Source: Anoxybacillus tengchongensis (GTDB lineage: Bacteria > Bacillota > Bacilli > Bacillales > Anoxybacillaceae). Taken from it: 64,000 nt of DNA. A program made the position numbers and the translations under genes. The notes under the pieces are model-generated. The model made no database searches, was not told where the DNA came from, and saw only the letters and a program-made list of their open reading frames with translations. Below, in pieces: positions 36,106-46,101 of the stretch. Numbering within the stretch: the first letter of the stretch is position 1; every line of letters starts with the position of its first letter. The stretch lies in NCBI RefSeq assembly GCF_014201585.1, contig NZ_JACHES010000011.1:21876-85875 (forward strand). The letters run 5' to 3'.

Positions 36106-37044
36106 ATGGATTATTATTTTCAAGTTGATCATATGGAGGCAGTAGGAGATCGTTTTTTTGTTCGAAGTGGAAATGACATATATATAGTGGTGCCAACAAA
36201 TGAAAAAGAAAGCGATATGCAACAATTATATTACATGGCGATGTATATGCGGGCACAAGGTGACGACACGATCGCCACGTTGCTACCAACGAAAACGGGG
36301 CGGTTTGCTGGTGTGCTGCAAGGGAAACAAGTGAGTGTATGGAAAATTGAAAATCGGATGCAAACGGGTGATATTGCACACCAGCTCGCATTATTTCACC
36401 AGCGTGGACGCACATATCCGTATGCAGTTTCATCGCGTAGTCGATTTGGGCAATGGGGAGAGCTATGGGGGCAACGGATTGATCAATTAGAACAATTTTG
36501 GCAATTGCAAGTGAGATCTTATGAAAAGAGTAAAATAGACGAACAGTTTATTGAAACGTTTCCGTATTATGTCGGATTGGTTGAAAATGCGATTCAGTAT
36601 GTTATGGATACGCAGTTAGATGAAGTTCCGTTGCGTAGTGATCTACCGACGATTTGTCATGAGCAATTTGCTCCTGAAACATGGGCAATGGGGAAAATAC
36701 CGACGGATTGGGTGTTTGATCATGCAAGTCGCGATGTTTCCGAATGGATACGAAAGCAATGGCTTATGAAACAATCAGACGAAACGATTGTCCTTTTTTT
36801 ACGAACGTACGAACAGGTGCAACCGCTTAGCCAGTTTTTTTGGCGAATGATTTATGCTCGTTTGCTCTTTCCGCTTCATTATTTTCAAGCGATTGAAAAA
36901 TATTATGGAGCTGAAGGAGACATAAGACAAGGATATGAGCAGCAATTACGCAAAGTGTTTGAAGAGATCGATATATATGAACAAAAGCTTCGTCATTTTC
37001 ATGACATGACTACTGTTTCCATTCCTCGTCTTGATTGGTTATAA
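36106..37044 (+). CDS. yutH: Spore coat-associated protein YutH
   Basis: A 312-aa protein of the YutH/CotS kinase-like group associated with the spore coat. A ChoK/APH-like fold is suggested by the aminoglycoside-kinase-like C-terminal half (LPTICHEQFAPETW), but the catalytic HxDxxxxN is not evident, so it is probably non-catalytic. The ATG at 36106 has GAAGGAGGGATGTGC upstream. Placed by synteny with yutG and by sequence. Sporulation expression expected. Confidence 0.75.
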   Translation: MDYYFQVDHMEAVGDRFFVRSGNDIYIVVPTNEKESDMQQLYYMAMYMRAQGDDTIATLLPTKTGRFAGVLQGKQVSVWKIENRMQTGDIAHQLALFHQRGRTYPYAVSSRSRFGQWGELWGQRIDQLEQFWQLQVRSYEKSKIDEQFIETFPYYVGLVENAIQYVMDTQLDEVPLRSDLPTICHEQFAPETWAMGKIPTDWVFDHASRDVSEWIRKQWLMKQSDETIVLFLRTYEQVQPLSQFFWRMIYARLLFPLHYFQAIEKYYGAEGDIRQGYEQQLRKVFEEIDIYEQKLRHFHDMTTVSIPRLDWL

Positions 37045-37091
37045 ATATGTTACAATGAAGCGGAGGACGATGTGCGAAAGGGGTCAAAAAT

Positions 37092-38063
37092 ATGGGGAGA
37101 CCATATGTATTTATTACAAGAAAACTACCAGACGATATTGTTGCTCCGTTATACGACAAATATGATGTAAACATGTGGCCGCATGAGCATCTTGCCGTAC
37201 CGCGCGATGTGTTGTTCAAAGAAGCAAATCAAGCGGAAGCGTTGATCACGATGCTATCTGATCGCATTGATGAGGAGTTATTGAAACAAAGTGTAAAGCT
37301 TCGTGTTATTGCGAATGTAGCTGTCGGTTACGACAATATTGATGTAGAAACAGCGACAAAACGAGGGATTATTGTTTGTAACACCCCAGATGTATTGACA
37401 GAAACAACGGCGGATTTAACATTTGCTCTCCTGTTAACAACGGCAAGAAGATTAATTGAAGCAGCTGAGTTTATAAAAGAAGGAAAATGGAAAAGTTGGA
37501 GTCCGCTTTTACTTGCAGGGACAGATGTTCACCATAAAACAATTGGGATTGTCGGAATGGGTAAAATTGGTCAAGCGGTTGCGCAGCGAGCAAAAGGGTT
37601 TCATATGCGCGTCTTATACTATAATCGTTCGCGAAATATAGAAGCGGAACGAGCGCTCGATGCGACGTATTGTTCGTTTGATGAATTGCTAGAACAAGCA
37701 GACTTTGTCGTCTGTTTAGCTCCGTTAACGAACGAAACGTATCAATTGTTTAACAGTAGGGCATTTATGAAAATGAAATCATCAGCAATCTTTATTAATG
37801 TCGGACGTGGAGCGGTTGTTGACGAAGAAGCGTTATATGAGGCGCTTATACATGAGCGTATTGCTGGTGCGGGATTGGATGTATTTGCACAAGAGCCGAT
37901 TCGTTCGGATCATCCGCTCTTACAATTGCCAAACGTTGTTGCGTTACCGCACATCGGAAGCGCAACGAAAGAAACGAGATACGCGATGATGCAGCTATGT
38001 TGTCGAAACGTCATCGCTGTCTTAGAAGGGAGGAAACCTTATACAGCCATACAGAGCCAATAG
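37092..38063 (+). CDS. D-isomer 2-hydroxyacid dehydrogenase (glyoxylate/hydroxypyruvate reductase-like)
   Basis: A 323-aa NAD(P)-dependent dehydrogenase. The nucleotide-binding GMGKIGQAVA motif is at about residue 157. The catalytic set is present: Arg in INVGRGAVVDE, Glu in DVFAQEP and His in LPHIGSAT. The N-terminal substrate domain has NVAVGYDNIDV. It resembles GyaR/YvcT-type D-glycerate or glyoxylate reductases; the exact substrate is uncertain. Start ATG after GAAAGGGGTCAAAAAT. A terminator spans its stop. Confidence 0.87.
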   Translation: MGRPYVFITRKLPDDIVAPLYDKYDVNMWPHEHLAVPRDVLFKEANQAEALITMLSDRIDEELLKQSVKLRVIANVAVGYDNIDVETATKRGIIVCNTPDVLTETTADLTFALLLTTARRLIEAAEFIKEGKWKSWSPLLLAGTDVHHKTIGIVGMGKIGQAVAQRAKGFHMRVLYYNRSRNIEAERALDATYCSFDELLEQADFVVCLAPLTNETYQLFNSRAFMKMKSSAIFINVGRGAVVDEEALYEALIHERIAGAGLDVFAQEPIRSDHPLLQLPNVVALPHIGSATKETRYAMMQLCCRNVIAVLEGRKPYTAIQSQ

Positions 38064-38078
38064 GCTCTTTTTTGTTTT
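38053..38078 (+). terminator. Terminator after the 2-hydroxyacid dehydrogenase
   Basis: A 6-bp stem AGAGCC / GGCTCT with an AATA loop and a T-run; the stop codon is in the loop. Confidence 0.75.
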
Positions 38079-38136
38079 TTTTAGAAAATTTTTAAACATA
38101 AAACGTTTTCATGTGGTACGATAATGAAAATAAGGA

Positions 38137-38165
38137 TTGTAAAAGAAATAGAGATCCTCTATAAT
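38137..38165 (+). promoter_or_regulatory. Sigma-A promoter of hom-thrC-thrB
   Basis: TTGTAA at 38137-38142, 17-bp spacer, TATAAT at 38160-38165; a leader of about 45 nt. No T-box or attenuator is seen. Confidence 0.75.
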
Positions 38166-38216
38166 GTCTACTATACAAAAACAAATGTTCATTACAGAAA
38201 AACAGAGGTGGGGAAG

Positions 38217-39518
38217 ATGGTAAAAAGCGTATCAGTTGGATTGTTAGGATTAGGAACGGTTGGCAGTGGGGTAGTTAAAATTATTAAAAACCATCAAGAT
38301 AAATTGATGCATCAAATTGGCTGTCCTGTTGAAATAAAAAAGGTTGCAGTTCGTGATCTTAGCAAAAAACGAGATGTCATTTTGCCAAGGGCGGTATTAA
38401 CAACACATGTAGAAGAAGTGATTAATGACCCGGACATTGATGTTGTTATTGAAGTGATGGGGGGCATTGAAGAAACGCGACAACATATATTACAAGCATT
38501 AAAAAATGGAAAGCATGTCGTTACAGCGAATAAAGATTTAATGGCTTTATATGGAACAGAGTTGCTTTCGGTTGCATCTGAACACGGTTGCGATTTGTTT
38601 TATGAGGCAAGCGTAGCTGGAGGTATTCCGATTTTGCGCAGCCTCGTGGACGGATTAGCTTCCGATCGAATTACGAAAATGATGGGGATTGTGAACGGAA
38701 CGACGAATTACATTTTAACAAAAATGAGCAAATTTAATCGACCATATGAAGAAGTATTGGCGGAGGCGCAAGCGCTTGGATATGCTGAATCGGATCCGTC
38801 ATCAGATGTGGAAGGATTAGATGCGGCGCGGAAAATGGCAATTTTAGCTCGGCTCGGCTTTTCGATGCATATCGATTTACAAGATGTGTATGTGAAAGGA
38901 ATTACAGGGATTACAGAGGAAGACTTAAACTACAGTAAACGACTCGGTTATACGATGAAATTAATTGGTATTGCTCATCGAGATGGTGACAAAGTAGAAG
39001 TAAGCGTACAACCAACATTGCTACCTGAAACGCATCCACTTGCGTCTGTGAACGATGAATATAATGCGGTTTACGTTTACGGTGAAGCAGTCGGAGAGAC
39101 GATGTTTTACGGTCCGGGGGCAGGAAGCTTGCCGACAGCAACGTCTGTTGTGTCCGATTTAGTTGCTGTTATGAAAAATATGCGCCTCGGTGTGAACGGA
39201 AGAAGTGCGGTTACTCCGCAATATGACAAGTGTTTAAAAGACGATAGCGAAATATACTCTAAATATTTCTTACGCATCCATGTGAAAGATCAAGTGGGGG
39301 CGTTTGCGAAAATTACATCGCTCTTTTCAGAACGGGGAGTGAGTTTTGAAAAAATTTTACAACTTCCTTTAAAACAAAAAGACTTAGCTGAAATTGTGCT
39401 CGTTACACATCAAGCCTCTTTAAAAGATTATCGTGATGTATTGCAGCAGTTGCGTGATTTAGAAGTTGTTGAAGAAGTGAAAAGTTCGTATCGGGTAGAA
39501 GGGGAAGGTGCATTGTAA
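38217..39518 (+). CDS. hom: Homoserine dehydrogenase
   Basis: A 433-aa enzyme reducing aspartate semialdehyde to homoserine. Rossmann motif [12 protein letters not shown] at the N-terminus; catalytic region [21 protein letters not shown] and [23 protein letters not shown] segment; C-terminal ACT domain (about 345-425, [15 protein letters not shown]) for threonine feedback. The ATG at 38217 has AGAGGTGGGGAAG upstream; the frame is open to 38124, but the promoter lies there. It overlaps thrC by one base. Confidence 0.96.
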   Translation: MVKSVSVGLLGLGTVGSGVVKIIKNHQDKLMHQIGCPVEIKKVAVRDLSKKRDVILPRAVLTTHVEEVINDPDIDVVIEVMGGIEETRQHILQALKNGKHVVTANKDLMALYGTELLSVASEHGCDLFYEASVAGGIPILRSLVDGLASDRITKMMGIVNGTTNYILTKMSKFNRPYEEVLAEAQALGYAESDPSSDVEGLDAARKMAILARLGFSMHIDLQDVYVKGITGITEEDLNYSKRLGYTMKLIGIAHRDGDKVEVSVQPTLLPETHPLASVNDEYNAVYVYGEAVGETMFYGPGAGSLPTATSVVSDLVAVMKNMRLGVNGRSAVTPQYDKCLKDDSEIYSKYFLRIHVKDQVGAFAKITSLFSERGVSFEKILQLPLKQKDLAEIVLVTHQASLKDYRDVLQQLRDLEVVEEVKSSYRVEGEGAL

Positions 39519-40576
39519 TGTGGAGAGGGTTGCTGCATCATTATCGTGACTATTTACCAGTGACAGATCAAACGCCGATGTTATCGTTAAATGAAGGAAA
39601 TACGCCTCTCATTCCGCTTATTCATTTGTCCGAAAAGCTTGGTGTCGAGTTATACGTCAAAACAGAAGGAACTAACCCGACAGGATCGTTTAAAGATCGC
39701 GGAATGGTGATGGCTGTAGCTAAGGCAAAGGAAGAAGGAAGCGATACGATTATTTGTGCTTCAACAGGTAACACGTCTGCAGCAGCAGCGGCATATGCTG
39801 CTCGGGCAAATATGCGTTGTATTATCGTTATTCCTGATGGGAAAATTGCGCTCGGGAAGTTGGCGCAAGCGGTCATGTATGGGGCAGAAATTGTTGCGAT
39901 TCAAGGAAACTTCGATCACGCGTTAAAAATGGTGCGTCGTTTGAGTGAGATTGCCCCTGTCACGCTTGTCAACTCGGTCAATCCGTATCGGATTGAAGGG
40001 CAAAAAACAGCAGCGTTTGAAATTTGTGAACAACTAGGGCAAGCGCCTGATATTCTTGCGATTCCAGTAGGAAACGCAGGGAATATAACAGCATATTGGA
40101 AAGGGTTTAAGCAATTTCATGAAAAGCATGGGACGAAGCTACCAGAAATGCGCGGGTTTGAAGCGGAAGGAGCAGCAGCGATTGTACGCAATGAAGTGAT
40201 TGAAAATCCTGAGACGATTGCGACAGCAATTCGAATTGGTAACCCAGCGAGTTGGGAATATGCTGTTCAAGCCGCCAACGAATCGGGCGGAAAAATTGAT
40301 GAAGTAACAGACGAACAAATTTTAAATGCATATCGCTTACTTGCACGCGAAGAAGGAATTTTTGCAGAGCCTGCTTCGTGCGCATCTGTCGCCGGTGTGA
40401 TGAAACAAGTAGAAAGTGGGGAAATTGCAAAAGGAAGCCGTGTTGTTGCTGTTCTTACAGGAAATGGATTGAAAGATCCGAATGTCGCGATGGAAGCAAC
40501 GAATATACAGCCGATCGTTTTGCCGAATGATGAAGAAGCGGTGTTTGCACATATTCAAGGAGCTGTTCTTCAATGA
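39518..40576 (+). CDS. thrC: Threonine synthase
   Basis: PLP enzyme converting O-phosphohomoserine to threonine, 352 aa (short Bacillus type). Lys in [11 protein letters not shown] binds [27 protein letters not shown] and [12 protein letters not shown] are typical. The ATG shares an A with the hom stop (TAATG), with the ribosome site AGAAGGGGAAGG inside hom. It overlaps thrB by 4 bp. Confidence 0.96.
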   Translation: MWRGLLHHYRDYLPVTDQTPMLSLNEGNTPLIPLIHLSEKLGVELYVKTEGTNPTGSFKDRGMVMAVAKAKEEGSDTIICASTGNTSAAAAAYAARANMRCIIVIPDGKIALGKLAQAVMYGAEIVAIQGNFDHALKMVRRLSEIAPVTLVNSVNPYRIEGQKTAAFEICEQLGQAPDILAIPVGNAGNITAYWKGFKQFHEKHGTKLPEMRGFEAEGAAAIVRNEVIENPETIATAIRIGNPASWEYAVQAANESGGKIDEVTDEQILNAYRLLAREEGIFAEPASCASVAGVMKQVESGEIAKGSRVVAVLTGNGLKDPNVAMEATNIQPIVLPNDEEAVFAHIQGAVLQ

Positions 40577-41487
40577 ATGATGGGGAGATGTTAAAAATTG
40601 TCGTGCCAGGAAGCACAGCCAATCTCGGTCCTGGCTTTGACTCGATCGGATTAGCTGTATCGCTACATTTAACGTTGGAAGTCGTGCGTGCAGAATCGTG
40701 GGAATTTATACCGAAAACAAATGAAGTAAAAAGCATTCCAACAGGGGAAAACAATTTAATTTATCAAGTAGCAAGCAAATTAGCGAGCGAGTATGGTGTG
40801 ACGTTGCCGCCTTGTCACGTATTTGTCTCAAGTAATATTCCGTTTACTCGCGGGCTTGGCAGCAGTGCTGCAGCGATTGTAGCGGCTATTGAACTAGCAA
40901 ATGAGCTTGGACGTCTCGGTTTGTCGAAAGAGGAAAAAATGCGGGTAGCTAGCATGTATGAAGGTCATCCTGATAATGTTGGTGCCTCTTTGTACGGGGG
41001 ATTAGTTATTGGTAGCCATTTAGAAGAACGTACACATGTCGTGCATATTCCGCACATACCCCTTGATTTAATTGCTGTCATTCCAACATATGAATTGGAA
41101 ACGAAAAAATCTCGCACCGTTCTTCCGAGTGTATTTATGCGTGAACAGGCAGTAGAGGCAAGCGCCATTAGTAACGTGCTCGTCGCTGCATTGTTAACGC
41201 ACAACTGGTCGCTTGTTGGTGAAATGATGGATGCAGATGTATTTCATCAACCGTATCGGGAAAGTCTCGTGCCTGAATTGCAACATGTGCGCACAGTAGC
41301 GAAGCGGAATGGAGCGTTTGGTGTTGCGTTAAGTGGCGCTGGTCCGACGGTGCTCTGTTTTGCAGAACGAGGGAGAGGAAAAGAAGTATATGCTTCGTTA
41401 CAAGTAGCTTTTCCGCATTGCGATGTTCGCATACTATCCGTAGAGACGACAGGTAGCTGTGTATATCGGATGGCGTTAGAAAAATAA
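40573..41487 (+). CDS. thrB: Homoserine kinase
   Basis: GHMP-family kinase phosphorylating homoserine, 304 aa. The N-terminal [18 protein letters not shown] and the ATP-loop [16 protein letters not shown] are clear. The C-terminal [12 protein letters not shown] is the third GHMP motif. The start ATG 40573 overlaps the thrC stop; ATG 40588 is a possible shorter start. Completes the hom-thrC-thrB threonine operon. Confidence 0.95.
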   Translation: MNDGEMLKIVVPGSTANLGPGFDSIGLAVSLHLTLEVVRAESWEFIPKTNEVKSIPTGENNLIYQVASKLASEYGVTLPPCHVFVSSNIPFTRGLGSSAAAIVAAIELANELGRLGLSKEEKMRVASMYEGHPDNVGASLYGGLVIGSHLEERTHVVHIPHIPLDLIAVIPTYELETKKSRTVLPSVFMREQAVEASAISNVLVAALLTHNWSLVGEMMDADVFHQPYRESLVPELQHVRTVAKRNGAFGVALSGAGPTVLCFAERGRGKEVYASLQVAFPHCDVRILSVETTGSCVYRMALEK

Positions 41488-41523
41488 AAAGGGTGCCCAA
41501 GCATTTTTGGGACACCCTTTTCT
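41487..41523. terminator. Terminator between thrB and yutI
   Basis: AAAAGGGTG pairs with CACCCTTTT, with further CCC/GGG pairing, and then T-rich sequence; works for both convergent genes. Confidence 0.8.
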
Positions 41524-41525
41524 TA

Positions 41526-41762
41526 TTAAAACACTTGTTCAACTTCAACGACGCCAGGAACTTCTTCAAGCAATGCGCGCTCAATGCCGGCTTTTAGTGT
41601 AATCGTTGAGCTTGGGCAGCTTCCGCATGCACCGAGAAGGCGAAGTTTAACAACGCCATCTTCCACATCGACTAACTCACAATCTCCGCCATCCCGAAGT
41701 AAAAATGGACGAAGTTTATCTAATACTTCTTGTACTTGTTGTTTAATATCTTGATCTGCCAT
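41526..41762 (-). CDS. yutI: NifU-like Fe-S carrier YutI
   Basis: A 78-aa NifU C-terminal-like domain (Nfu). The cluster-binding CxxC is in [14 protein letters not shown]. Typical start [22 protein letters not shown]. It probably transfers Fe-S clusters made by Suf to client proteins. Start ATG 41762 has AAAGGAGTCG at nine bases; ATG 41768 is closer to the ribosome site than usual. Confidence 0.92.
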   Translation of the reverse strand: MADQDIKQQVQEVLDKLRPFLLRDGGDCELVDVEDGVVKLRLLGACGSCPSSTITLKAGIERALLEEVPGVVEVEQVF

Positions 41763-41856
41763 TTTCATCGACTCCTTTCATTAATTTTATTATAATCATC
41801 ATGATAAAAAAAATCTATTCACGTTACTTAACTTTTTTCCAGAGGAGAGAATGAAT

Positions 41857-42162
41857 ATGATCGAAATATGTGTGTATGGGGCGGATATCATTTGTCCTTC
41901 TTGTGTCGGTGCACCATCATCAAAAGATACGTATGAATGGCTTCAAGCGGCTATTTCACGCAAATATCCAGATGATTCATTTCAGTTCGTGTATGTCGAT
42001 ATTTTTTCGCCACCCGAAGATAAAGAAAAACGTCAATTTGCGCAAAAGGTCATTGATGAGGACTTGTTTTACCCTGTTGTTGTCATCAATGGTGAGATCG
42101 TTGACGAAGGAAACCCGAGACTGAAAAATATTTATGAAGCGATTGAAAAAAGGGCGAAGTAA
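41857..42162 (+). CDS. yuzD: YuzD-family protein (DUF1462)
   Basis: A 101-aa thioredoxin-fold-like protein with a CPSC motif in DIICPSCVGAPSS and a cis-Pro-like FYPVVVINGEIVDEGN segment. It resembles YuzD/DUF1462, divergent from yutI as in B. subtilis, which suggests redox or Fe-S work (inference). ATG 41857 is preferred over 41851 for spacing from AGAGGAGAG. Confidence 0.83.
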   Translation: MIEICVYGADIICPSCVGAPSSKDTYEWLQAAISRKYPDDSFQFVYVDIFSPPEDKEKRQFAQKVIDEDLFYPVVVINGEIVDEGNPRLKNIYEAIEKRAK

Positions 42163-42172
42163 CTCGCCCTTA
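42150..42172. terminator. Hairpin between yuzD and yutJ
   Basis: AAGGGCGA / TCGCCCTT, 8 bp, with the yuzD stop in the loop. Confidence 0.6.
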
Positions 42173-42199
42173 TGGATTTGACTTAAACGGTGCGTCGAA

Positions 42200-43267
42200 T
42201 TAATATCCATTATGGTACTTGTACATCCATAAAACGCCTGATTTAAGAAGGCGTGGGACACGCCCGGTTAGTGGACGATCAGCAACAAGACCGAATCCAT
42301 GTTTTTTACCTAATGACCCTAAAACACCCTTTAATTTAATTGGTGGAAATTCACTCGGTGGTTCTTCGCCTTTCCACCGTTTTTGCAATACTTGAGCGAT
42401 TTGTTCTGCTTGACCTTCAGCGAGTTGAGCGCTCGGGGCATGCGGTAAGCTCGCGCAATCCCCAACAACGTATACATTTTCTATATTCGGAATATGATGT
42501 CGCGGTGTTAACACGACGCGACCTTGGTTGTCTTTTTCAACATTCAGCTCGCGAACGACACGATTCGGTTGAATACCAGCAGTCCACACAATCGCATCAC
42601 AGTGGATTGCTTCATCGTGGTTATACAGCGTATGTTCTTCGACTTTTGTAATGTTTGATTGACGAATGAGTTCAACACCATGTGAATGAAACCATTGTTC
42701 TACATAATGACTTAGTCGTTCAGGAAACATGGATAAAATACGTGTGCCTCGATCAAATAGTTTTACGTGTAAGTCTGGACGGCTTTCAACTAATTCACTT
42801 GCCAGTTCTACACCGCTTAATCCAGCTCCAACGACACCAACGATGCTATGCGGTGGGAGGTTGCTTAGTTTTTGATACGTTTCTCTTGCTTTATCGATTG
42901 TTTGAATGCTATAAGTAAAAATGTCTGCACCCGGCACACCGTGATATTTATCCTCGCAGCCTAAACCGATGACTAAGTCATCGTATGGAATACATGTCCC
43001 ATCTTGAAGATGCACAACTTCATGATGTAAATCAATTTTTTTGACCTCACCGAACACGTAAGATAGGCGAGGGTGTTCTGGGAACGGGACGCGAATATGT
43101 TGATCGCTAATTGTTCCAGCAGCTAAAGCGTAATATTCTGTTTTTAAGCAATGGTATGGAACGCGATCAATTAATGTAATATGAATATGTTCTGGTAAAT
43201 TTGGAAGGATGCGGAGCAAGATGCGCATATTTCCGTATCCGCCACCAAGTAGCACGAGGTTTCTCAT
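42200..43267 (-). CDS. yutJ: NADH dehydrogenase-like flavoprotein YutJ
   Basis: A 355-aa type II NADH dehydrogenase-like FAD protein. FAD-binding GGGYGNMRIL at the N-terminus, a second nucleotide site GVVGAGLSGVELASEL at about 155, and the C-terminal VYVVGDCASL that contacts FAD. No transmembrane segment; membrane association would be peripheral. ATG 43267 has AAAAGGGGAAAGCTTCC upstream; the open frame extends to 43351 without support. Confidence 0.88.
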   Translation of the reverse strand: MRNLVLLGGGYGNMRILLRILPNLPEHIHITLIDRVPYHCLKTEYYALAAGTISDQHIRVPFPEHPRLSYVFGEVKKIDLHHEVVHLQDGTCIPYDDLVIGLGCEDKYHGVPGADIFTYSIQTIDKARETYQKLSNLPPHSIVGVVGAGLSGVELASELVESRPDLHVKLFDRGTRILSMFPERLSHYVEQWFHSHGVELIRQSNITKVEEHTLYNHDEAIHCDAIVWTAGIQPNRVVRELNVEKDNQGRVVLTPRHHIPNIENVYVVGDCASLPHAPSAQLAEGQAEQIAQVLQKRWKGEEPPSEFPPIKLKGVLGSLGKKHGFGLVADRPLTGRVPRLLKSGVLWMYKYHNGY

Positions 43268-43433
43268 GGAAGCTTTCCCCTTTTGATAAAATTCGACCAT
43301 TAAAAGTATAACGAAATTGTGACAAAATAACAACATTTTTTCGAGAAGCATGAATAATTAAGCTGATTTTTACATGTCAATATTACATCATTTTTATTAA
43401 AAGTGTTATAATATTAGGATTGAGGTGAATACA

Positions 43434-43673
43434 TTGTTAAAACCAATCGTTGAATTTTGTATAAGCAATTTAGCAAACGGATCTCAACGTGCACTAGAGC
43501 AATTGGAGAAAGATCCTAATTTAGATATTATTGAATATGGGTGTTTAGGGTACTGTGGGAAATGCGCCAATACGTTGTTTGCGATGGTAAATGGGGATAT
43601 TGTTACAGCAGAAGATGTGGAACAACTTGTGGAACGAGTGTATGCATACATTGAGGAAAATCCAATGTTTTAG
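43434..43673 (+). CDS. yuzB: YuzB-family protein (DUF1450)
   Basis: A 79-aa small protein with four cysteines in FCISNL and [16 protein letters not shown], the DUF1450 core; likely metal- or redox-active. TTG 43434 follows GAGGTGAATACA; the frame is open to GTG 43425, which is part of the ribosome site. The TATAAT at about 43408 could be its -10. Function unknown. Confidence 0.83.
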   Translation: MLKPIVEFCISNLANGSQRALEQLEKDPNLDIIEYGCLGYCGKCANTLFAMVNGDIVTAEDVEQLVERVYAYIEENPMF

Positions 43674-43700
43674 GGGGCTACTGTGCCCCCTTTTTTTCTT
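43674..43700. terminator. Terminator after yuzB
   Basis: GGGGGC / GCCCCC with a TACTGT loop and seven T; it overlaps the 3' end of the convergent DUF2225 gene. Confidence 0.75.
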
Positions 43701-44361
43701 CGCGAATTTCTTGCCAACGGTCGTAAGCCATGTTGACGATCCCTTGTTCAATCGTCTCTTTTTTTCGAGCGATTACGCGTGAAAAGTAAATAATTGCTTG
43801 TTTTTCTTTTCCTAGTCTACGATATAACTCTCCGATTAAGTACAATAAGCGTACTTCGGACATATGCGTGTGAACAAAATCGTCTGCTTCATAAGAAGCG
43901 CTGTATTGCTCGAGCGCTAATCGCATAAATCGTTGTTCTTCTTCATGTTGTTGTTTTGAACGATACAACCATGCGAGGCGCATATAAAGTCCAGCGAGTG
44001 CAATATGTTTTTCTTTTTTCAATGTGGCTGAATAAATACCGAGTTTGTATGTATCAATCGCCTCAGCAAATGTTCGAGCTCCACCGTAGTTTTTCCCACG
44101 CCAATTGGCGCAAATATTTTGTTGGATTGCTTCCAATGTTTGTGGTGGGAAATATGTCGAAAACTCCTCTGTTGCCGCAAATCCACAGTGTGGACAAACA
44201 TGAACGTAATACAAAAGAGGATTTGCTTCCTCGCTTGCATAATATGAACAAAAGTCAGTGTCATGTTGAATCGGACGGATGAAACGTGAGCGAACCTTTT
44301 TCGTTGTATATGTTTGTTTGCAAACAAGACACGTGACGGTACGATCATACAAAATGTCCAT
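43678..44361 (-). CDS. DUF2225-family protein with zinc-ribbon-like N-terminus
   Basis: A 227-aa protein. The N-terminal part has two CxxC pairs (CLVCKQTY and CPHCGFAA), likely a zinc ribbon. The rest is helical with TPR-like repeats (FAEAIDTYKLGIYSATL, YLIGELYRRLGKEKQAIIYF). This is the DUF2225 architecture. Function unknown. The start ATG 44361 has AGGCAGGGAACATC upstream, a moderate ribosome site. Confidence 0.8.
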   Translation of the reverse strand: MDILYDRTVTCLVCKQTYTTKKVRSRFIRPIQHDTDFCSYYASEEANPLLYYVHVCPHCGFAATEEFSTYFPPQTLEAIQQNICANWRGKNYGGARTFAEAIDTYKLGIYSATLKKEKHIALAGLYMRLAWLYRSKQQHEEEQRFMRLALEQYSASYEADDFVHTHMSEVRLLYLIGELYRRLGKEKQAIIYFSRVIARKKETIEQGIVNMAYDRWQEIREEKKGAQ

Positions 44362-44507
44362 GATGTTCCCTGCCTTATATTGTTTGATAGTAACATTATA
44401 CTATATGTTTCTTATATGGACTGTGACTTTTTATGTATTTGTAAAAAAGTTGTCACGGTTATGATGACGATGTATAGTTTTATTAAAGATGTATGCGGAG
44501 GGGAAGT

Positions 44508-45362
44508 ATGAGAAGTTTTTTGTTTACAAAAATGCATGGTCTTGGAAATAGTTATATTTATGTAAATATGTTCAAAGAGCGTTTAGCAGAAGAGGAATTA
44601 TCGTATATTGCAAAACGTGTATCAAATGTGCATACAGGAATTGGTTCAGATGGGCTCATTTTAATTTGTCCGTCCGATGTGGCTCCAGTGAAAATGCGTA
44701 TTTTTAATAGCGATGGATCAGAAGGAAAAAACTGTGGTAACGGGTTGAGGTGTGTAGCGAAATATGCATATGAACACGGAATCGTTCAAGAAGAACAGTT
44801 TATAATTGAAACGTTATCAGGTCTTGTCGAAGCTCGTGTTTTTGTTGAAGATGGGAAGGTCAATAGTGTAGAGGTAAACATGGGAAAGCCTCGTTTATCT
44901 CGCGCCGAAATACCGATGATAGGAAAAGAGGATGACGTTGTTGTTAGCGAACCAATCGAATTTGAAGGGCATATGTATTATGTGACAGGTGTATCAATGG
45001 GAAATCCTCATGCGGTGTTTTATGTTGATCATATCGAACATGCGCCGGTTACAACGCTTGGACCGATTGTTGAGAAAGATGCTCGCTTTCCAGAAGGGGT
45101 TAATGTCGAGTTTGTGGAAGTGGTCAATGAGCGTGAACTTCATTTTCGTGTATGGGAGCGAGGATCGGGTGTGACACAAGCGTGCGGAACAGGGGCGTGT
45201 GCAGCGGTTGTGGCCTCTGTGTTAAACGGAAAAACGAAGCGAAATGAAGAAACGGTTGTGCATTTAGCTGGTGGCGATTTGTATATTACATGGAAGGAAA
45301 ATGGAGATGTGTTGATGCGCGGTGCTGCAGAAACGATTTGTACAGGTGTATACTATTATTAA
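44508..45362 (+). CDS. dapF: Diaminopimelate epimerase
   Basis: Cofactor-independent epimerase converting LL- to meso-diaminopimelate for lysine and peptidoglycan, 284 aa. The two catalytic cysteines are in KNCGNGLRC and [10 protein letters not shown]. The N-terminal [14 protein letters not shown] has Ser where many DapF have Asp, as in Bacillus enzymes. ATG 44508 has GCGGAGGGGAAGT upstream. It matches the B. subtilis yutL position before yutM. Confidence 0.95.
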   Translation: MRSFLFTKMHGLGNSYIYVNMFKERLAEEELSYIAKRVSNVHTGIGSDGLILICPSDVAPVKMRIFNSDGSEGKNCGNGLRCVAKYAYEHGIVQEEQFIIETLSGLVEARVFVEDGKVNSVEVNMGKPRLSRAEIPMIGKEDDVVVSEPIEFEGHMYYVTGVSMGNPHAVFYVDHIEHAPVTTLGPIVEKDARFPEGVNVEFVEVVNERELHFRVWERGSGVTQACGTGACAAVVASVLNGKTKRNEETVVHLAGGDLYITWKENGDVLMRGAAETICTGVYYY

Positions 45363-45378
45363 AAAGGAGTGAAGTCGA

Positions 45379-45741
45379 ATGGAACAAATCGTGTTGTTAA
45401 CAGAAAAAGCAGTGGAGCAAGTGAAGCAGATGATGAAAGAAAGCGGAGAAGAAAACGCTTATTTCCGTGTTGGCGTCTATGGTGGAGGATGTAGCGGATT
45501 ATCCTATGCGATGGGATTCGATCATCATAAGCGTGAAGATGATCATGAGTTTGAAAAGGATGGTTTACGTATATTAGTCGATAAAGAGAGCGCGCTTGTA
45601 CTAAAAGGAACGACGATTGATTATGAACAAGGAGCGATGGGTGGGGGATTTACGATTCATAATCCGAACGCTATTGCTTCATGTGGCTGCGGTTCATCGT
45701 TCCGTACAGCGACTCATGCTGGAACGCCGGAAGAATGTTAG
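45379..45741 (+). CDS. yutM: A-type Fe-S carrier (HesB/IscA family) YutM
   Basis: A 120-aa A-type carrier with the three ligand cysteines in GGGCSGLSYAMGF and SCGCGSSF. Typical length and start (IVLLTEKAVEQVKQMM). Likely takes clusters from Suf and passes them to [4Fe-4S] enzymes. AAAAAGGAGTGAAGTCG precedes the ATG; 16 bp after dapF. Confidence 0.94.
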   Translation: MEQIVLLTEKAVEQVKQMMKESGEENAYFRVGVYGGGCSGLSYAMGFDHHKREDDHEFEKDGLRILVDKESALVLKGTTIDYEQGAMGGGFTIHNPNAIASCGCGSSFRTATHAGTPEEC

Positions 45742-45754
45742 GAGGGGACAGAAT

Positions 45755-46084
45755 ATGAAAGGACAAAGAAATATTATCTTTGCTCTTATGTTTGCATTAC
45801 TTGTCGCGCTATTTTCTATCGCAAACATCCAAAATGTTGAAGTAAATTATATTGTTGGTTATTTCGAGACCCCATTAGTTATTGTTATTTTAGGCTCCGT
45901 TACTCTTGGAGCACTTATCGTTTTTCTAGTTGGTGGATGGAAGTTTGTGAAGATGAGAAATTATACAAAAAAGTTACAGTTAGAGATGGAGCAATTACGA
46001 GCATCTTCCGTGCTACATGAGGAAATAGCTACGACGATTCAAAATGTGACAAATCAAAATGATAACTCGAAGCCCCTCTCTTAA
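45755..46084 (+). CDS. LapA-domain (DUF1049) membrane protein
   Basis: A 109-aa protein with two transmembrane helices (about 6-26, IIFALMFALLVALFSIAN, and 40-62, LVIVILGSVTLGALIVFLVG) followed by a coiled-coil-like cytoplasmic tail. This matches the LapA/DUF1049 family (YrvD type). ATG 45755 follows AGGAGGGGACAGAAT. Its last codons are in a long hairpin with the stop in the loop. Function unknown in Bacillota. Confidence 0.78.
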   Translation: MKGQRNIIFALMFALLVALFSIANIQNVEVNYIVGYFETPLVIVILGSVTLGALIVFLVGGWKFVKMRNYTKKLQLEMEQLRASSVLHEEIATTIQNVTNQNDNSKPLS

Positions 46085-46101
46085 GAGAGGGGCTTCGAGT
46101 T
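46064..46101. terminator. 17-bp perfect hairpin at the LapA/yumC convergent ends
   Basis: AACTCGAAGCCCCTCTC (46064-46080) and GAGAGGGGCTTCGAGTT (46085-46101) with a TTAA loop that carries the stop codon of the LapA gene. The right arm also reaches the yumC stop. No T-tract follows on the + strand. Confidence 0.75.

Noticed and set aside
38078..38217. T-box or attenuator in front of hom-thrC-thrB
   Set aside because: The leader after the promoter is only about 45 nt, with no terminator hairpin and no T-box consensus.
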